Positions 55,891-64,000 are shown, counted from the first letter of the stretch. The stretch: 64,000 nucleotides of DNA from Victivallaceae bacterium (GCA_028709805.1 JAQUTL010000001.1:62001-126000); one strand, 5' to 3'. Numbers and translations: made by a program. The notes: generated by a model from the letters alone, not told the origin.

Positions 55891-58461
55891 TTAGTTTATT
55901 GGAGCGGTGAAATTCAGCGCCAATATTCCGGAATTAATTGAGAGAGAAAACGATCCGAAAAAATCAACGGAGGTGCTGCCGTCGGCGATGTCAAGCACCG
56001 CCAGCGTGGTGTCGGCGTCGAACATGACGGCGAGTTTCAAGCCGGAAAGCATGTCGAGACTGTCCGAATCCAGCAATATGAATTCGCGGTTTTCCGTGGT
56101 GTCGAAAACTTCCGGGAAAATCACCTCAATCGCGTTTTCCGCGCTGAAATCCCAATTCATGCCGTTGGCGACGAGCATGGCGGAGCCGGGTTCCGCCTCC
56201 GTCGCGCCGCCGACCTGAAAGCGGAGCGCGCCCAGCGCGAGATCGCATCCGATGCTCATCGAACTGCCGCCGGACAGCGTCATCGTGTCGAAATTTTTTA
56301 CCGTACCGGAAAATTCGCCGTGGAACCCTTTGAATTCCAGCGCGCGCGTTCCGGCCACCGTGCCGGGAACCGTTCCGTCGCCGGAAACCGTTCCTGAAAA
56401 GTTGAGCAGTTCGCCGCTGCCGGTGAAGACCACACTGCCGCCGTTGTTGACTGTGGTGTCCCCGCCGGATGATATATAGCCCGGAGCGGTTCCGCCAAGA
56501 TAGATGTTGCCGGCAAGCGAGACTTCCGCAAGCGAGGAGTCCACCGTTATGGACACATTGTCCAGCACTGTGCTCTGCGCGTGGTTTCTGGCGTATCCGC
56601 CGCCGAAAATATTACCGGTCACGGTCGCGTTGCTCACGTTAATCGCCACTCGGTTCACCACTGCGTAGCTGTTTTCGCCCTGCGCCTGCGCGCCGCCGAC
56701 GATCCGGCAGATTTGAGCGCCGTCTTTCACCGTTATGCTGACCGTGGAATTAATGACGCTGCCGCCGTTCACCGCCTGTCCGCCGCCGACCACCCAGGCG
56801 GAGTTTCCGCTGCCGGCGGCGAGGAGCTTCTTATTGTCGGTATGATTGACCGCCGATCCGGCCAGCATTATGTATATGTCCGAGGTGTCGGCGCTGATTC
56901 CGGCTTCCGAAGCGCGTCCGCCGCCGAACACCAGTCCGCTGAGTTGCCCGGAGCCCAGGCTGACACTGATGTCTCCGCCGACTGCGGCGCCGAAGGAGCC
57001 GCCGTAAATGTTGGCGGTGCATTTTGACAGATTCAGGTTGAGACTCACCTTTCCTGCGATGTCGGCGCCCTTGCCGCCGCCGTAGAGCAGACTGGCGAGA
57101 ATGGTGTCGCCGGAGGTTACAATCGAGATGTTGCCGGACACCTTGTTATTCCCGCCGCCGTAGAGCGTTTTTATTCTGCCGTTTTCAAAATAGAGCCGGC
57201 AGTCTCCGGCGGTTTCTCCGGTCAGCGATCCGCCGTAGAATTCGGTGGCGGCGTCCAGCCCGACAAAGGCGGCGGAGTAATATTTCCGCGCCGCCGAAAA
57301 ATATTCCGCGTGGTCGGCCAGCGCAAATACCGTTGCGTCGCCTTGAGCCACGGACGCAACGGATGATTCAACCTCATTCCATTTCACAGCCCGTCCGCTT
57401 TCTCCGGATGAATATATCGAATAGACACCTTTGAGAAAATTTCCCGGATCGGCTTTGCCGCCGTTGCCGGTGATTCTGAGGTAATAGACGCCGCCGGAGG
57501 AAACCGTGAAATTCAATGCCGCCGCCGTCCCGGATTGCGAGGAGAGCAGCGCACCGGACATGTCGTAAAGCTCGACGGTGAACGCGGTTTCCGCGGCAAC
57601 GGCGCCGGAAACCGCCAGCGCCAGAGAGGAACCGGCGGCGGTGAACTTATAAACGTCGTCATCGGCCGTTGCGTCGAATCTGCCGCGCCGTTCGGTGCCG
57701 ACCGTGATGGTTTTGCGGGTGTCCGTCAGCGTCTCGGCGCTGCCGGTCATAATGACGTCATATTGCGCAAAGGCGGTGAGGTCGCGCAGAATGGCTTCAA
57801 GATCGTAGTCGGCCAGCGTGTATTGGCCGGTGGCGGCGTTGAAAGTCACCTGTGTGCGCTTCAATGAGTCGGGAGCCTTGCGCCGGTCGGTGTATCGGAT
57901 GTTTTTGTTATCGTCGGAGTCGGAATAATAAAAATACAGTTTGCCGTCAATCCGCTCGTATCCCCAGCAGGTGATGGCGTGAGACATGGTGTCGTTGTAT
58001 ATTCCCAGCGTGACGCCGAAGCCGGCATCGATCATTTTACAGACGTATTCGGCCTTGTCGTATCTATCCGCATAAAATTCATACAGGTAGTCGGCCGGGT
58101 TGAGCTGCGGCAGACGGTTCCCGCCATTTTGCGGCGCGGTTGAGTAGCTTTCATCGACGACCGTGCCGTTCATCCACCAGTAGAGTGCATCGCCGTCATA
58201 ACCGCCTTGGTTGCCCCAGCAGGAGACGGCGAAGTCGAAAAAACGATCCTCGTTGGCGATCGTGCCGTCTCCGGCCGTGACCCAGCCGCTCCAGAACATG
58301 ATGTTGGACGCGGCGGCCAGCCAGCAGTCACTGTCATCCTGTGGGTCAGCGATGGTCTTCTCGACATCGGCGTAGGCAATGTCGGTGACCGGATCGACGG
58401 TGGTGAGGTTTTCTCCTCCCCACAACTCGGAGAGAATTACTTTGGTGTCCGGCTCGTTCAT
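55891..58461 (-). CDS. IdeS/Mac-1 (peptidase C66)-like cysteine protease with PPC-like domain and GGG-repeat beta-solenoid-like C-terminus, paralog A
   Basis: DVEKTIADPQDDSDCWLAAASNIMFWSGW (Cys46), MSHAITCWGYE (His161), YYSDSDDN; PPC-like KTITVGTERRGRFDATADDDVYKFTAAG. Confidence 0.72.
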   Translation of the reverse strand: MNEPDTKVILSELWGGENLTTVDPVTDIAYADVEKTIADPQDDSDCWLAAASNIMFWSGWVTAGDGTIANEDRFFDFAVSCWGNQGGYDGDALYWWMNGTVVDESYSTAPQNGGNRLPQLNPADYLYEFYADRYDKAEYVCKMIDAGFGVTLGIYNDTMSHAITCWGYERIDGKLYFYYSDSDDNKNIRYTDRRKAPDSLKRTQVTFNAATGQYTLADYDLEAILRDLTAFAQYDVIMTGSAETLTDTRKTITVGTERRGRFDATADDDVYKFTAAGSSLALAVSGAVAAETAFTVELYDMSGALLSSQSGTAAALNFTVSSGGVYYLRITGNGGKADPGNFLKGVYSIYSSGESGRAVKWNEVESSVASVAQGDATVFALADHAEYFSAARKYYSAAFVGLDAATEFYGGSLTGETAGDCRLYFENGRIKTLYGGGNNKVSGNISIVTSGDTILASLLYGGGKGADIAGKVSLNLNLSKCTANIYGGSFGAAVGGDISVSLGSGQLSGLVFGGGRASEAGISADTSDIYIMLAGSAVNHTDNKKLLAAGSGNSAWVVGGGQAVNGGSVINSTVSITVKDGAQICRIVGGAQAQGENSYAVVNRVAINVSNATVTGNIFGGGYARNHAQSTVLDNVSITVDSSLAEVSLAGNIYLGGTAPGYISSGGDTTVNNGGSVVFTGSGELLNFSGTVSGDGTVPGTVAGTRALEFKGFHGEFSGTVKNFDTMTLSGGSSMSIGCDLALGALRFQVGGATEAEPGSAMLVANGMNWDFSAENAIEVIFPEVFDTTENREFILLDSDSLDMLSGLKLAVMFDADTTLAVLDIADGSTSVDFFGSFSLSINSGILALNFTAPIN
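56480..57175 (-). repeat. Protein-level GGG solenoid repeats (about eight units) in paralog A
   Basis: LYGGGNNK, LLYGGGKG, IYGGSFGA, LVFGGGRAS, WVVGGGQAV, RIVGGAQAQ, IFGGGYAR, IYLGGTAP, same order as paralog B. Confidence 0.75.
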
Positions 58462-59627
58462 TTTTTAAGATACTCCCTTAGCAGCGTCTGTTTTTGGGCA
58501 GCGGCGGTTATAGCATCATCGGTTGTGTCGGAGTTTTTCAGAATAAAGACTTTGATTTTACGGAAAAGATCGATAACGTAAAAAAACGGCAGCCGCCAGA
58601 CTGTGTTTTTGGCCAGACCGTAGCGTTTGCGCAGTTCGGCGGGCGCGGCAAACAGGCGGCCGGCGAAAAAGGCCAGTTTTCCGGCGGCGGATTTTGTGGC
58701 GTAGTCGCGGGCCAGCAGCATTTTGTAACTGTCCGCCTTCATCAGCCAGGCGGCAAACGGAAGCGAACGGAACGCCTCAGACACCTCCGGAGGAATATCG
58801 GAAAAATTGTCTTCCGCGCCGAAAAGTTCGGGAAAGGCCGCGAAAAGCAGTCGCGGACGCACCGCCGGGCAATATTTTGCCGCCGCCGCCGCAACCTGTT
58901 CCGCAGAGAGTTTAAAACGGGCGGCGAGCATGGCGGTGTCGAGCAGCGGTTTCATGCCCATTGCGAGATTGTCGTTTATCGCACCGTCCAGCGCGTGGAG
59001 GAAAAGCAGTTCAGGCGGCAGAAAAAATGGCTCGCCGTCATTTTTGCGCTCCGCCAGTTCCCAGAGTTGCGCGTTCCCGGCCGTTCCGGGCGATGGACGG
59101 AAGATGGCGAAATGTGGTTCAAACAGGATGCGGCGATCCGGGGAAAGCAGTGCCGGAATGTGCAGCGTGTACATGCGTTCGTCATGATTGGTCCAGCCGA
59201 GACGGTGGAAGACGTCGGCGGCGCGTTCAAGGTCGGCTTCGCGCAGCAGCAGGTCGATGTCCGAGCGCGGCCGGAGCGCCGGTGCCGGGTAAGCATGATA
59301 GGCGAGGAACGATCCTTTGAGCGGAATATAGTCGATATGGTTGTCCTGCAGAATCGCGTACACTTTTTTCAGTGCCGCCTGTTTCGGCAGTTCGCGGGCC
59401 GCCGCCGCCTGATAGAATCTGGCGAAGCGGTCATGAAAATCCGGCGGCAGCCGCCGGTTGTCGCGGATGGCGTACCAGATAAAAAAACATTGCAGTCCGC
59501 ACTCTTCCGCCAAACGGCAGAGTGCGGACTGTTCGGAAATGTCAAGCGAATAAAATGTTGTGCCTCCGCAACCGAAGATCCAGTTGCGCATGACCGTCAG
59601 GAGCAGCTTTTCCTTCTCTCCAGTCAC
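58458..59627 (-). CDS. Uncharacterised nucleotidyltransferase (NTP_transf_5-like)
   Basis: ILQDNHIDYIPLKGSFLAYHAYPAPALRPRSDIDLLLREADLERAADVFHRLGW; ATGA overlap with protease paralog A. Confidence 0.75.
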   Translation of the reverse strand: MTGEKEKLLLTVMRNWIFGCGGTTFYSLDISEQSALCRLAEECGLQCFFIWYAIRDNRRLPPDFHDRFARFYQAAAARELPKQAALKKVYAILQDNHIDYIPLKGSFLAYHAYPAPALRPRSDIDLLLREADLERAADVFHRLGWTNHDERMYTLHIPALLSPDRRILFEPHFAIFRPSPGTAGNAQLWELAERKNDGEPFFLPPELLFLHALDGAINDNLAMGMKPLLDTAMLAARFKLSAEQVAAAAAKYCPAVRPRLLFAAFPELFGAEDNFSDIPPEVSEAFRSLPFAAWLMKADSYKMLLARDYATKSAAGKLAFFAGRLFAAPAELRKRYGLAKNTVWRLPFFYVIDLFRKIKVFILKNSDTTDDAITAAAQKQTLLREYLKK

Positions 59628-59707
59628 ATCCTGTTCCTTGGCGTTGGTCTTTCATGCCGCCGTTGGCAGTTTGCGCGGCCGGCGGCGACATGGAAGCTGG
59701 TTTAGTC

Positions 59708-60694
59708 TTACTTCTTCTCGAACATCTTGCGGATGCGGGCGCCGACAATTTCCGCCGGATGCTTGCCGAGCGCTTCGCGCTTGGCTTTGAGCGTCTTGGC
59801 TCCGGAACGGGCCTCGGTCATCCACTCTTTGGCGAAGCCGCCGTTCTCGATGAATTCAAGGGACTTCTTCATGCGCTCCTTGACTTCGATCGGCAGAATC
59901 CGCGGTCCGTTGACGTACTCGCCCCACTCGGCGGTGTTGGAGATGACCTGATTCATCTTCTGGATGCCGCCCTCGTAGATGAGGTCAACGATCAGTTTCA
60001 GCTCGTGAATGCACTCGAAATAGGCCATTTCCGGGGGATATCCGGCTTCGATAAGGACTTCAAAGCCGTACTTCATCAAATCGACGCAGCCGCCGCAGAG
60101 AACGTTCTGCTCGCCGAAGAGGTCTTCATAGGTTTCCTGCTCCATGGTGCACTCGAGCACTCCGGCGCGGGTCAGTCCTTCGGCCTTGGCGATGGCGAGC
60201 GCGGTGGCGCGGGCCTTGCCGGTGTAGTCCTGCTTGACGGCGATCAGTCCGGGAACGCCGAACCCTTCAACGAAGCGTTTGCGCTCCTCGGTGCCGGGGC
60301 TTTTCGGGGCAACCATGATGGCGTCCACGAATTCCGGCGGAACGATTTCCTTATAAACGAAGTTGAAGCCGTGTGAGCAGCTCAAGGTCTTGCCGGGGGC
60401 GAGGTAGGGGGCGATTTCGGCCTTGTAGACCGGGCCGTGATTTTCATCCGGCAGCAGAATGTGGATGATGTCGGCGGCTTTTGATGCTTCGGCTACGGAC
60501 ATGGTTTTGAACCCGTCCTCGACCGCGGCGTCAAAACTCTTGCCGGGACGGACGCCGATAATGACGTTCAACCCGGAGTCGCGCAGGCAGAGCGCCTGGG
60601 CTTTGCCCTGACTGCCGTAACCGATGACGGCAATGGTCTTGCCGTTCAAAACGCCGAGATCGGCGTCGCTGTCGTGCAGAATTTTCATATCCAT
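59708..60694 (-). CDS. ilvC: Ketol-acid reductoisomerase (class I)
   Basis: KTIAVIGYGSQGKAQALCLRDSGLNVIIGVRPGKS...MVAPKSPGTEER...DLFGEQNVLCGG...SNTAEWGEYV. Confidence 0.97.
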   Translation of the reverse strand: MDMKILHDSDADLGVLNGKTIAVIGYGSQGKAQALCLRDSGLNVIIGVRPGKSFDAAVEDGFKTMSVAEASKAADIIHILLPDENHGPVYKAEIAPYLAPGKTLSCSHGFNFVYKEIVPPEFVDAIMVAPKSPGTEERKRFVEGFGVPGLIAVKQDYTGKARATALAIAKAEGLTRAGVLECTMEQETYEDLFGEQNVLCGGCVDLMKYGFEVLIEAGYPPEMAYFECIHELKLIVDLIYEGGIQKMNQVISNTAEWGEYVNGPRILPIEVKERMKKSLEFIENGGFAKEWMTEARSGAKTLKAKREALGKHPAEIVGARIRKMFEKK

Positions 60695-60799
60695 TTTGAC
60701 AATCTCCTTAGGTTAACTGTTCCACCGTGGAATCAGCATATTGTGTAATATCGCCATTAATATAGCCCGTTTGAAGTCCTTTACAAGGGGAGGCGTTCA

Positions 60800-60837
60800 C
60801 CGTCTCCGGCAAAAATGTGTTTTTTTGACGGAGACGG
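60800..60837. promoter_or_regulatory. Inverted repeat in intergenic region between divergent ilvC and the heptosyltransferase gene
   Basis: CCGTCTCCG (60800-60808) and CGGAGACGG (60829-60837), perfect 9-bp arms, 20-nt loop. Confidence 0.45.
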
Positions 60838-60899
60838 CTTGCCATTTTCGGGTTTGAGGTATACCTTAGCAACAAGTTATTGTCATAAACAACACAAGG

Positions 60900-62267
60900 A
60901 TGTTTGAAGAGATGAGCGCTAAAGATTTTTCGATTAATGTAAGTCCGGGCAATCTTTCGGTGGGGCAGGTACCGTCTTCCGGTACGGTCGGCCCGGTTTC
61001 CAGCGAGCCGGCGGCCGCCACCACCGGCACTTCGGCCAGCGAAGTCTACGGCAGGATTCCGGAGCGTCCGCTGCTGGACGCGGTCGAGGGAATCAAGTTT
61101 GACTTCAACGACGGCATCCGGGTGGCGATCCCGGCCGGCGGACGCGAGTATCGCGTGGCTTTTTCGGACATGGACACCGGAGTTTATCTCTATAACAATG
61201 TCATTCAGCCGGGCGGCATCGTCACCAGCGTGAAGAAATTCTACGTCCGTTTCAAACTCGAAATCTTCCGCAAGGACGGCGTTGAGCCGATTTTCGTTCA
61301 CGAGTTCAATCCTGAGGGCAAAGAGGTGATGATTCAGCTTCCGGTCACCACGCTGGGCGACCCGCTCGGCTGGTTCCCGTACGCCGAAAAGTTCCGCCTG
61401 AAGCACAAGTGCAAGGTGATCGCCGTTCTGAATGAGCCGATTATTCCGCTGTTCCAGAAAACGTATCCGGAAATCAAGCTCATCACCAAGAGTGAAACGC
61501 TTAAGTACCGTCCGTACGCGACCTATTTTCTTGGGCTGTTTTTCCGCGGCAACACCAGCAATCAGCCGTCCGACTTCCGCTACGTCGGGCTGCACCGCAC
61601 CGCCGGATACATCCTCGGCGTCGATCCGTCCGAAACGCCGCCGAAGTTTGACCTTTCGGCTCCGCGCCAGATCAAGGAACCCTATGTCTGCATCGGCGTG
61701 CAGAGTTCAAATCAGGCCAAGTACTGGAATAATCCTAACGGCTGGCACGATGTGGTGGCCATGCTCAAGAGCGTCGGCTACCGCGTGATCTGCATCGACC
61801 GCGACGAGGTTTACGGCTGGGGAATCAACTACAATCACATGCCGGCCGGGGCCGAGGACTTCACCGGAGCCAAACCGCTGCAGGAGCGGGTGGATATTCT
61901 GAAGGACTGCGACTTCTTTGTCGGCCTGTCCAGCGGTCTGGCCTGGCTGGCCTGGGGTGCCGGAGTGCCGGTGGTCATGATCTCCGGGCTTACCCACCCG
62001 TTGAACGAGTTCAACACGCCGTACCGCGTCATCAACTATCACACCTGCAACAGCTGCTGGAACGATATGCGCGTCGATTTCGACCATTACGACTTCCTCT
62101 GGTGTCCGCGTCACAAGGGCACAGAGCGTCATTATGAGTGCACGAAGATGATTTCTCCCTATCAGGTCATGGAGATGATCCGCACTATTCCTGAGTTCAA
62201 AAAGCAGGAGGCGCGTTTCCGCCGCGAGCAGGAGAAAAAGGAAAAGGCGGAGAAGTCCGCCAAATAG
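60900..62267 (+). CDS. TibC/Aah-type (BAHT) autotransporter strand-loop-strand O-heptosyltransferase
   Basis: YRVAFSDMDTGVYLYN...QLPVTTLGDPLGWFPYAEKFRLKHKC...YVCIGVQSSNQAKYWNNPNGWHDVV...GAEDFTGAKPLQERVDILKDCDFFVGLSSGLAWLAWGAGVPVVMISGLTHPLNEFNTPYRVINYHTCNSCWND...WCPRH...YECT. Confidence 0.88.
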   Translation: MFEEMSAKDFSINVSPGNLSVGQVPSSGTVGPVSSEPAAATTGTSASEVYGRIPERPLLDAVEGIKFDFNDGIRVAIPAGGREYRVAFSDMDTGVYLYNNVIQPGGIVTSVKKFYVRFKLEIFRKDGVEPIFVHEFNPEGKEVMIQLPVTTLGDPLGWFPYAEKFRLKHKCKVIAVLNEPIIPLFQKTYPEIKLITKSETLKYRPYATYFLGLFFRGNTSNQPSDFRYVGLHRTAGYILGVDPSETPPKFDLSAPRQIKEPYVCIGVQSSNQAKYWNNPNGWHDVVAMLKSVGYRVICIDRDEVYGWGINYNHMPAGAEDFTGAKPLQERVDILKDCDFFVGLSSGLAWLAWGAGVPVVMISGLTHPLNEFNTPYRVINYHTCNSCWNDMRVDFDHYDFLWCPRHKGTERHYECTKMISPYQVMEMIRTIPEFKKQEARFRREQEKKEKAEKSAK

Positions 62268-62277
62268 GAATCGTCCG

Positions 62278-63312
62278 ATGCTGAAACGACGGCGCCGGAT
62301 TGCCGCGATTGTTCTGCCGCTGCTGGCACTGCTGCTGGCGGCGGCAGTGTGGCGCTGTTCGCGCGGCGGCGGTGCGGAGACCGGGGAACTGCATCGATCC
62401 GGATTCGGCCTGATGAGCACATCGGCCGAGCTGGTCTTTGCGTCCGGTGCCCGCGGGCCGTTCGCCGCGGCGCGTGACGCCATGCTGGAGGTGGAGAGCG
62501 TATGCAATGTATTCGATCCGTCCAGCGAACTGGCGCGGTTGAACGCGGCGGCGGCGGAAAAGCCGTTTGTCTGCTCGCCGATGCTGTACGGAATATTGAC
62601 CGAATCGCGGGAGGCGTGGCGTTTTTCCGAAGGCAGATTCGACATTACCGCCGGACCGCTGATGCGCCTGTGGGGTTTTTACCGGAAAAACGGTGTTCCG
62701 AAACTGCCGGACGAGGACGAAATAGCCGCAGCGTCCGCCGTGGTCGGGCTGGATAAGGTGGTGTTCAACGACGCGGAGCGCAGTGTCTATTTCACCGTTC
62801 CCGGCATGAGCATCGACCTCGGCGGAATCGCCAAAGGCTACGCCGCCGATCTCGCGGCGGAACGGGCGGAAAAAAACGGAGCCGGAAGCGGCGCGGTCAA
62901 TCTCGGCGGCAACATCCGGCTGCTTGACGGCGGCACGGCGGACGGCTGGCCGGTGGCAATCCGCGACCCGCTCAACCGCACCGGCGTGTGCGAGACTTTC
63001 ACCTTGCATCGCGGCGCGGTCTCGACCAGCGGGAATTACGAGCGCTATGTGGTGATCGACGGCAGACGTTACACGCATATCATGAACCCGGTCACCGCCA
63101 GACCGGTGGACGACATGCTGGCGGTGACAGTCACCGCTGACACTGCGCTGCGGGCGGACTGGCTTTCAACTTCATTGTTCATCGGCGGCGAAAAGCTGGC
63201 CGAAAAAGCGGTGGCGGCATATCCCGAGATCCGGGTCTGGCTGTTTCTGCCGTCGGCGGACGGCGCCGGATGCACGGTGCGCCGTCTGGCCGGCAAAGCA
63301 GCGGAAAAATAA
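62278..63312 (+). CDS. apbE: FAD:protein FMN transferase (ApbE)
   Basis: GRFDITAGPLMRLWGF...SIDLGGIAKGYAADLAAE...AVNLGGNIRLLDGG...VSTSGNYERYVVIDGRRYTHIMNPVTARP. Confidence 0.95.
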   Translation: MLKRRRRIAAIVLPLLALLLAAAVWRCSRGGGAETGELHRSGFGLMSTSAELVFASGARGPFAAARDAMLEVESVCNVFDPSSELARLNAAAAEKPFVCSPMLYGILTESREAWRFSEGRFDITAGPLMRLWGFYRKNGVPKLPDEDEIAAASAVVGLDKVVFNDAERSVYFTVPGMSIDLGGIAKGYAADLAAERAEKNGAGSGAVNLGGNIRLLDGGTADGWPVAIRDPLNRTGVCETFTLHRGAVSTSGNYERYVVIDGRRYTHIMNPVTARPVDDMLAVTVTADTALRADWLSTSLFIGGEKLAEKAVAAYPEIRVWLFLPSADGAGCTVRRLAGKAAEK

Positions 63313-63481
63313 GGGATTTTTACCATTGCACGGCTTGTGTCCGGCATATTCCCGCTCCACTGTAAAAATAAACGGCACAGCGTGAAAACAATATTTTCAC
63401 AGTTGACATATTTAAATATTGTGATATATTGATATCAGCGATAAAAGCTTAATCTGAATATTGTGAAAACGGAGTTTTGAA

Positions 63482-63802
63482 ATGAGCAAAGCGCTTGAGT
63501 TGTTCGGAATACGTCCGCGGCAGTACAACTGTGCGCAGGCGGTGGCCTGCGGCTGCGGGACAATGGAGATGAAGGATGATTTTGCGGCATATGGCGGCGG
63601 TCGCGCTCCGGGCGGCCGGTGCGGAGCGTTGTTTGCGGCGCTGTCGCTGGTTCCGGAGTCCGGGCGGCCGGCGTTGGCGGCGGAGTTTGCCGCCGAGCTG
63701 GGAGCGGAGACGTGCGGTGAGTTGAAAGGCGTGCTGCATGTGCCGTGCGAACGGTGTGTGGAGCTTGGCGCAAAACTGGTGGAAAAATATGGAAAAAAAT
63801 AA
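63482..63802 (+). CDS. C_GCAxxG_C_C family redox protein
   Basis: YNCAQAVACGCG...YGGGRAPGGRCGALFAALSL...CGELKG...CERCVELGAKLV. Confidence 0.85.
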   Translation: MSKALELFGIRPRQYNCAQAVACGCGTMEMKDDFAAYGGGRAPGGRCGALFAALSLVPESGRPALAAEFAAELGAETCGELKGVLHVPCERCVELGAKLVEKYGKK

Positions 63803-64000
63803 AAGAGGTGCGAGACGCCGCCGGATTTTGAAAGTGGTTATGGCGGCGGCGTTTGTCGCGGTGCTGGCGTTTGGCTGGAAATATCCGTGGCTGGCTTACT
63901 GCATGTTTCTCAGCGTTGCGGCGGGAGTGGTCGGCGCGTTGCGGCGGGGAGGGCGTTACGGGTGCGGCAATCTGTGTCCGCGCGGCGCGTTCTACCGATT
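63789..64000 (+). CDS. Membrane 4Fe-4S-binding protein, N-terminal part (runs off window)
   Basis: ATG at 63789 inside previous gene end; TM segments then GGRYGCGNLCPRGAFYR, NapH-like Cys motif. Confidence 0.6.
   Translation, partial: MEKNKRGARRRRILKVVMAAAFVAVLAFGWKYPWLAYCMFLSVAAGVVGALRRGGRYGCGNLCPRGAFYR

Noticed and set aside
53815-57175. Periodic CCGCCGCCG tracts looking like DNA satellite or CRISPR-like repeats
   Set aside because: They are codons for the GGG protein repeats inside long ORFs; spacing is irregular and there are no conserved direct repeats
58494-59705. 403-aa plus-strand ORF antisense to the NTP_transf_5-like gene
   Set aside because: Arg-rich composition and no motifs; the minus-strand frame carries the nucleotidyltransferase core

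Overview
High-GC, gene-dense bacterial chromosomal window. Gene content and family flavour suggest a Lentisphaerae/Victivallales-type genome, which is an inference. Main blocks: (i) a partial membrane glycosyltransferase, a 1574-aa hybrid histidine kinase and an exopolysaccharide cluster (STAS, sugar transferase, nucleotidyltransferase/beta-helix fusion, Wzz/GumC-like, Wza-like, polymerase, glycosyltransferase), about 1-14 kb; (ii) housekeeping genes with overlapping starts and stops (LpxL-like, MmcB-like, GT4, pcnB, nadB, lnt, HIT, ALDH, alr, rny, 5-FTHF cyclo-ligase, rarA), about 14-29 kb; (iii) a region with decayed genes (ECF sigma remnant, GT2 remnant), a Fur-family regulator, an atypical QueD-like protein and a partial metal-efflux locus, about 29-36 kb; (iv) pyk, a Na+-pumping oxaloacetate/acyl-CoA decarboxylase-type operon with biotin ligase, serA, GH35, rubrerythrin, YgiQ-type radical SAM, AsmA-like, sialate O-acetylesterase and U32 peptidase, about 36-53 kb; (v) the most unusual locus, about 53-62 kb: two tandem paralogous IdeS/Mac-1 (C66)-like cysteine protease proteins with PPC-like and GGG beta-solenoid-like regions, translationally coupled to an NTP_transf_5-like nucleotidyltransferase, with ilvC and a TibC/Aah-type (BAHT) autotransporter heptosyltransferase next door; (vi) ApbE, a C_GCAxxG_C_C protein and a partial 4Fe-4S protein at the right edge. 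No tRNA, rRNA, CRISPR array or intact transposase was recognised by eye. All assignments come from reading motifs; no searches were run.
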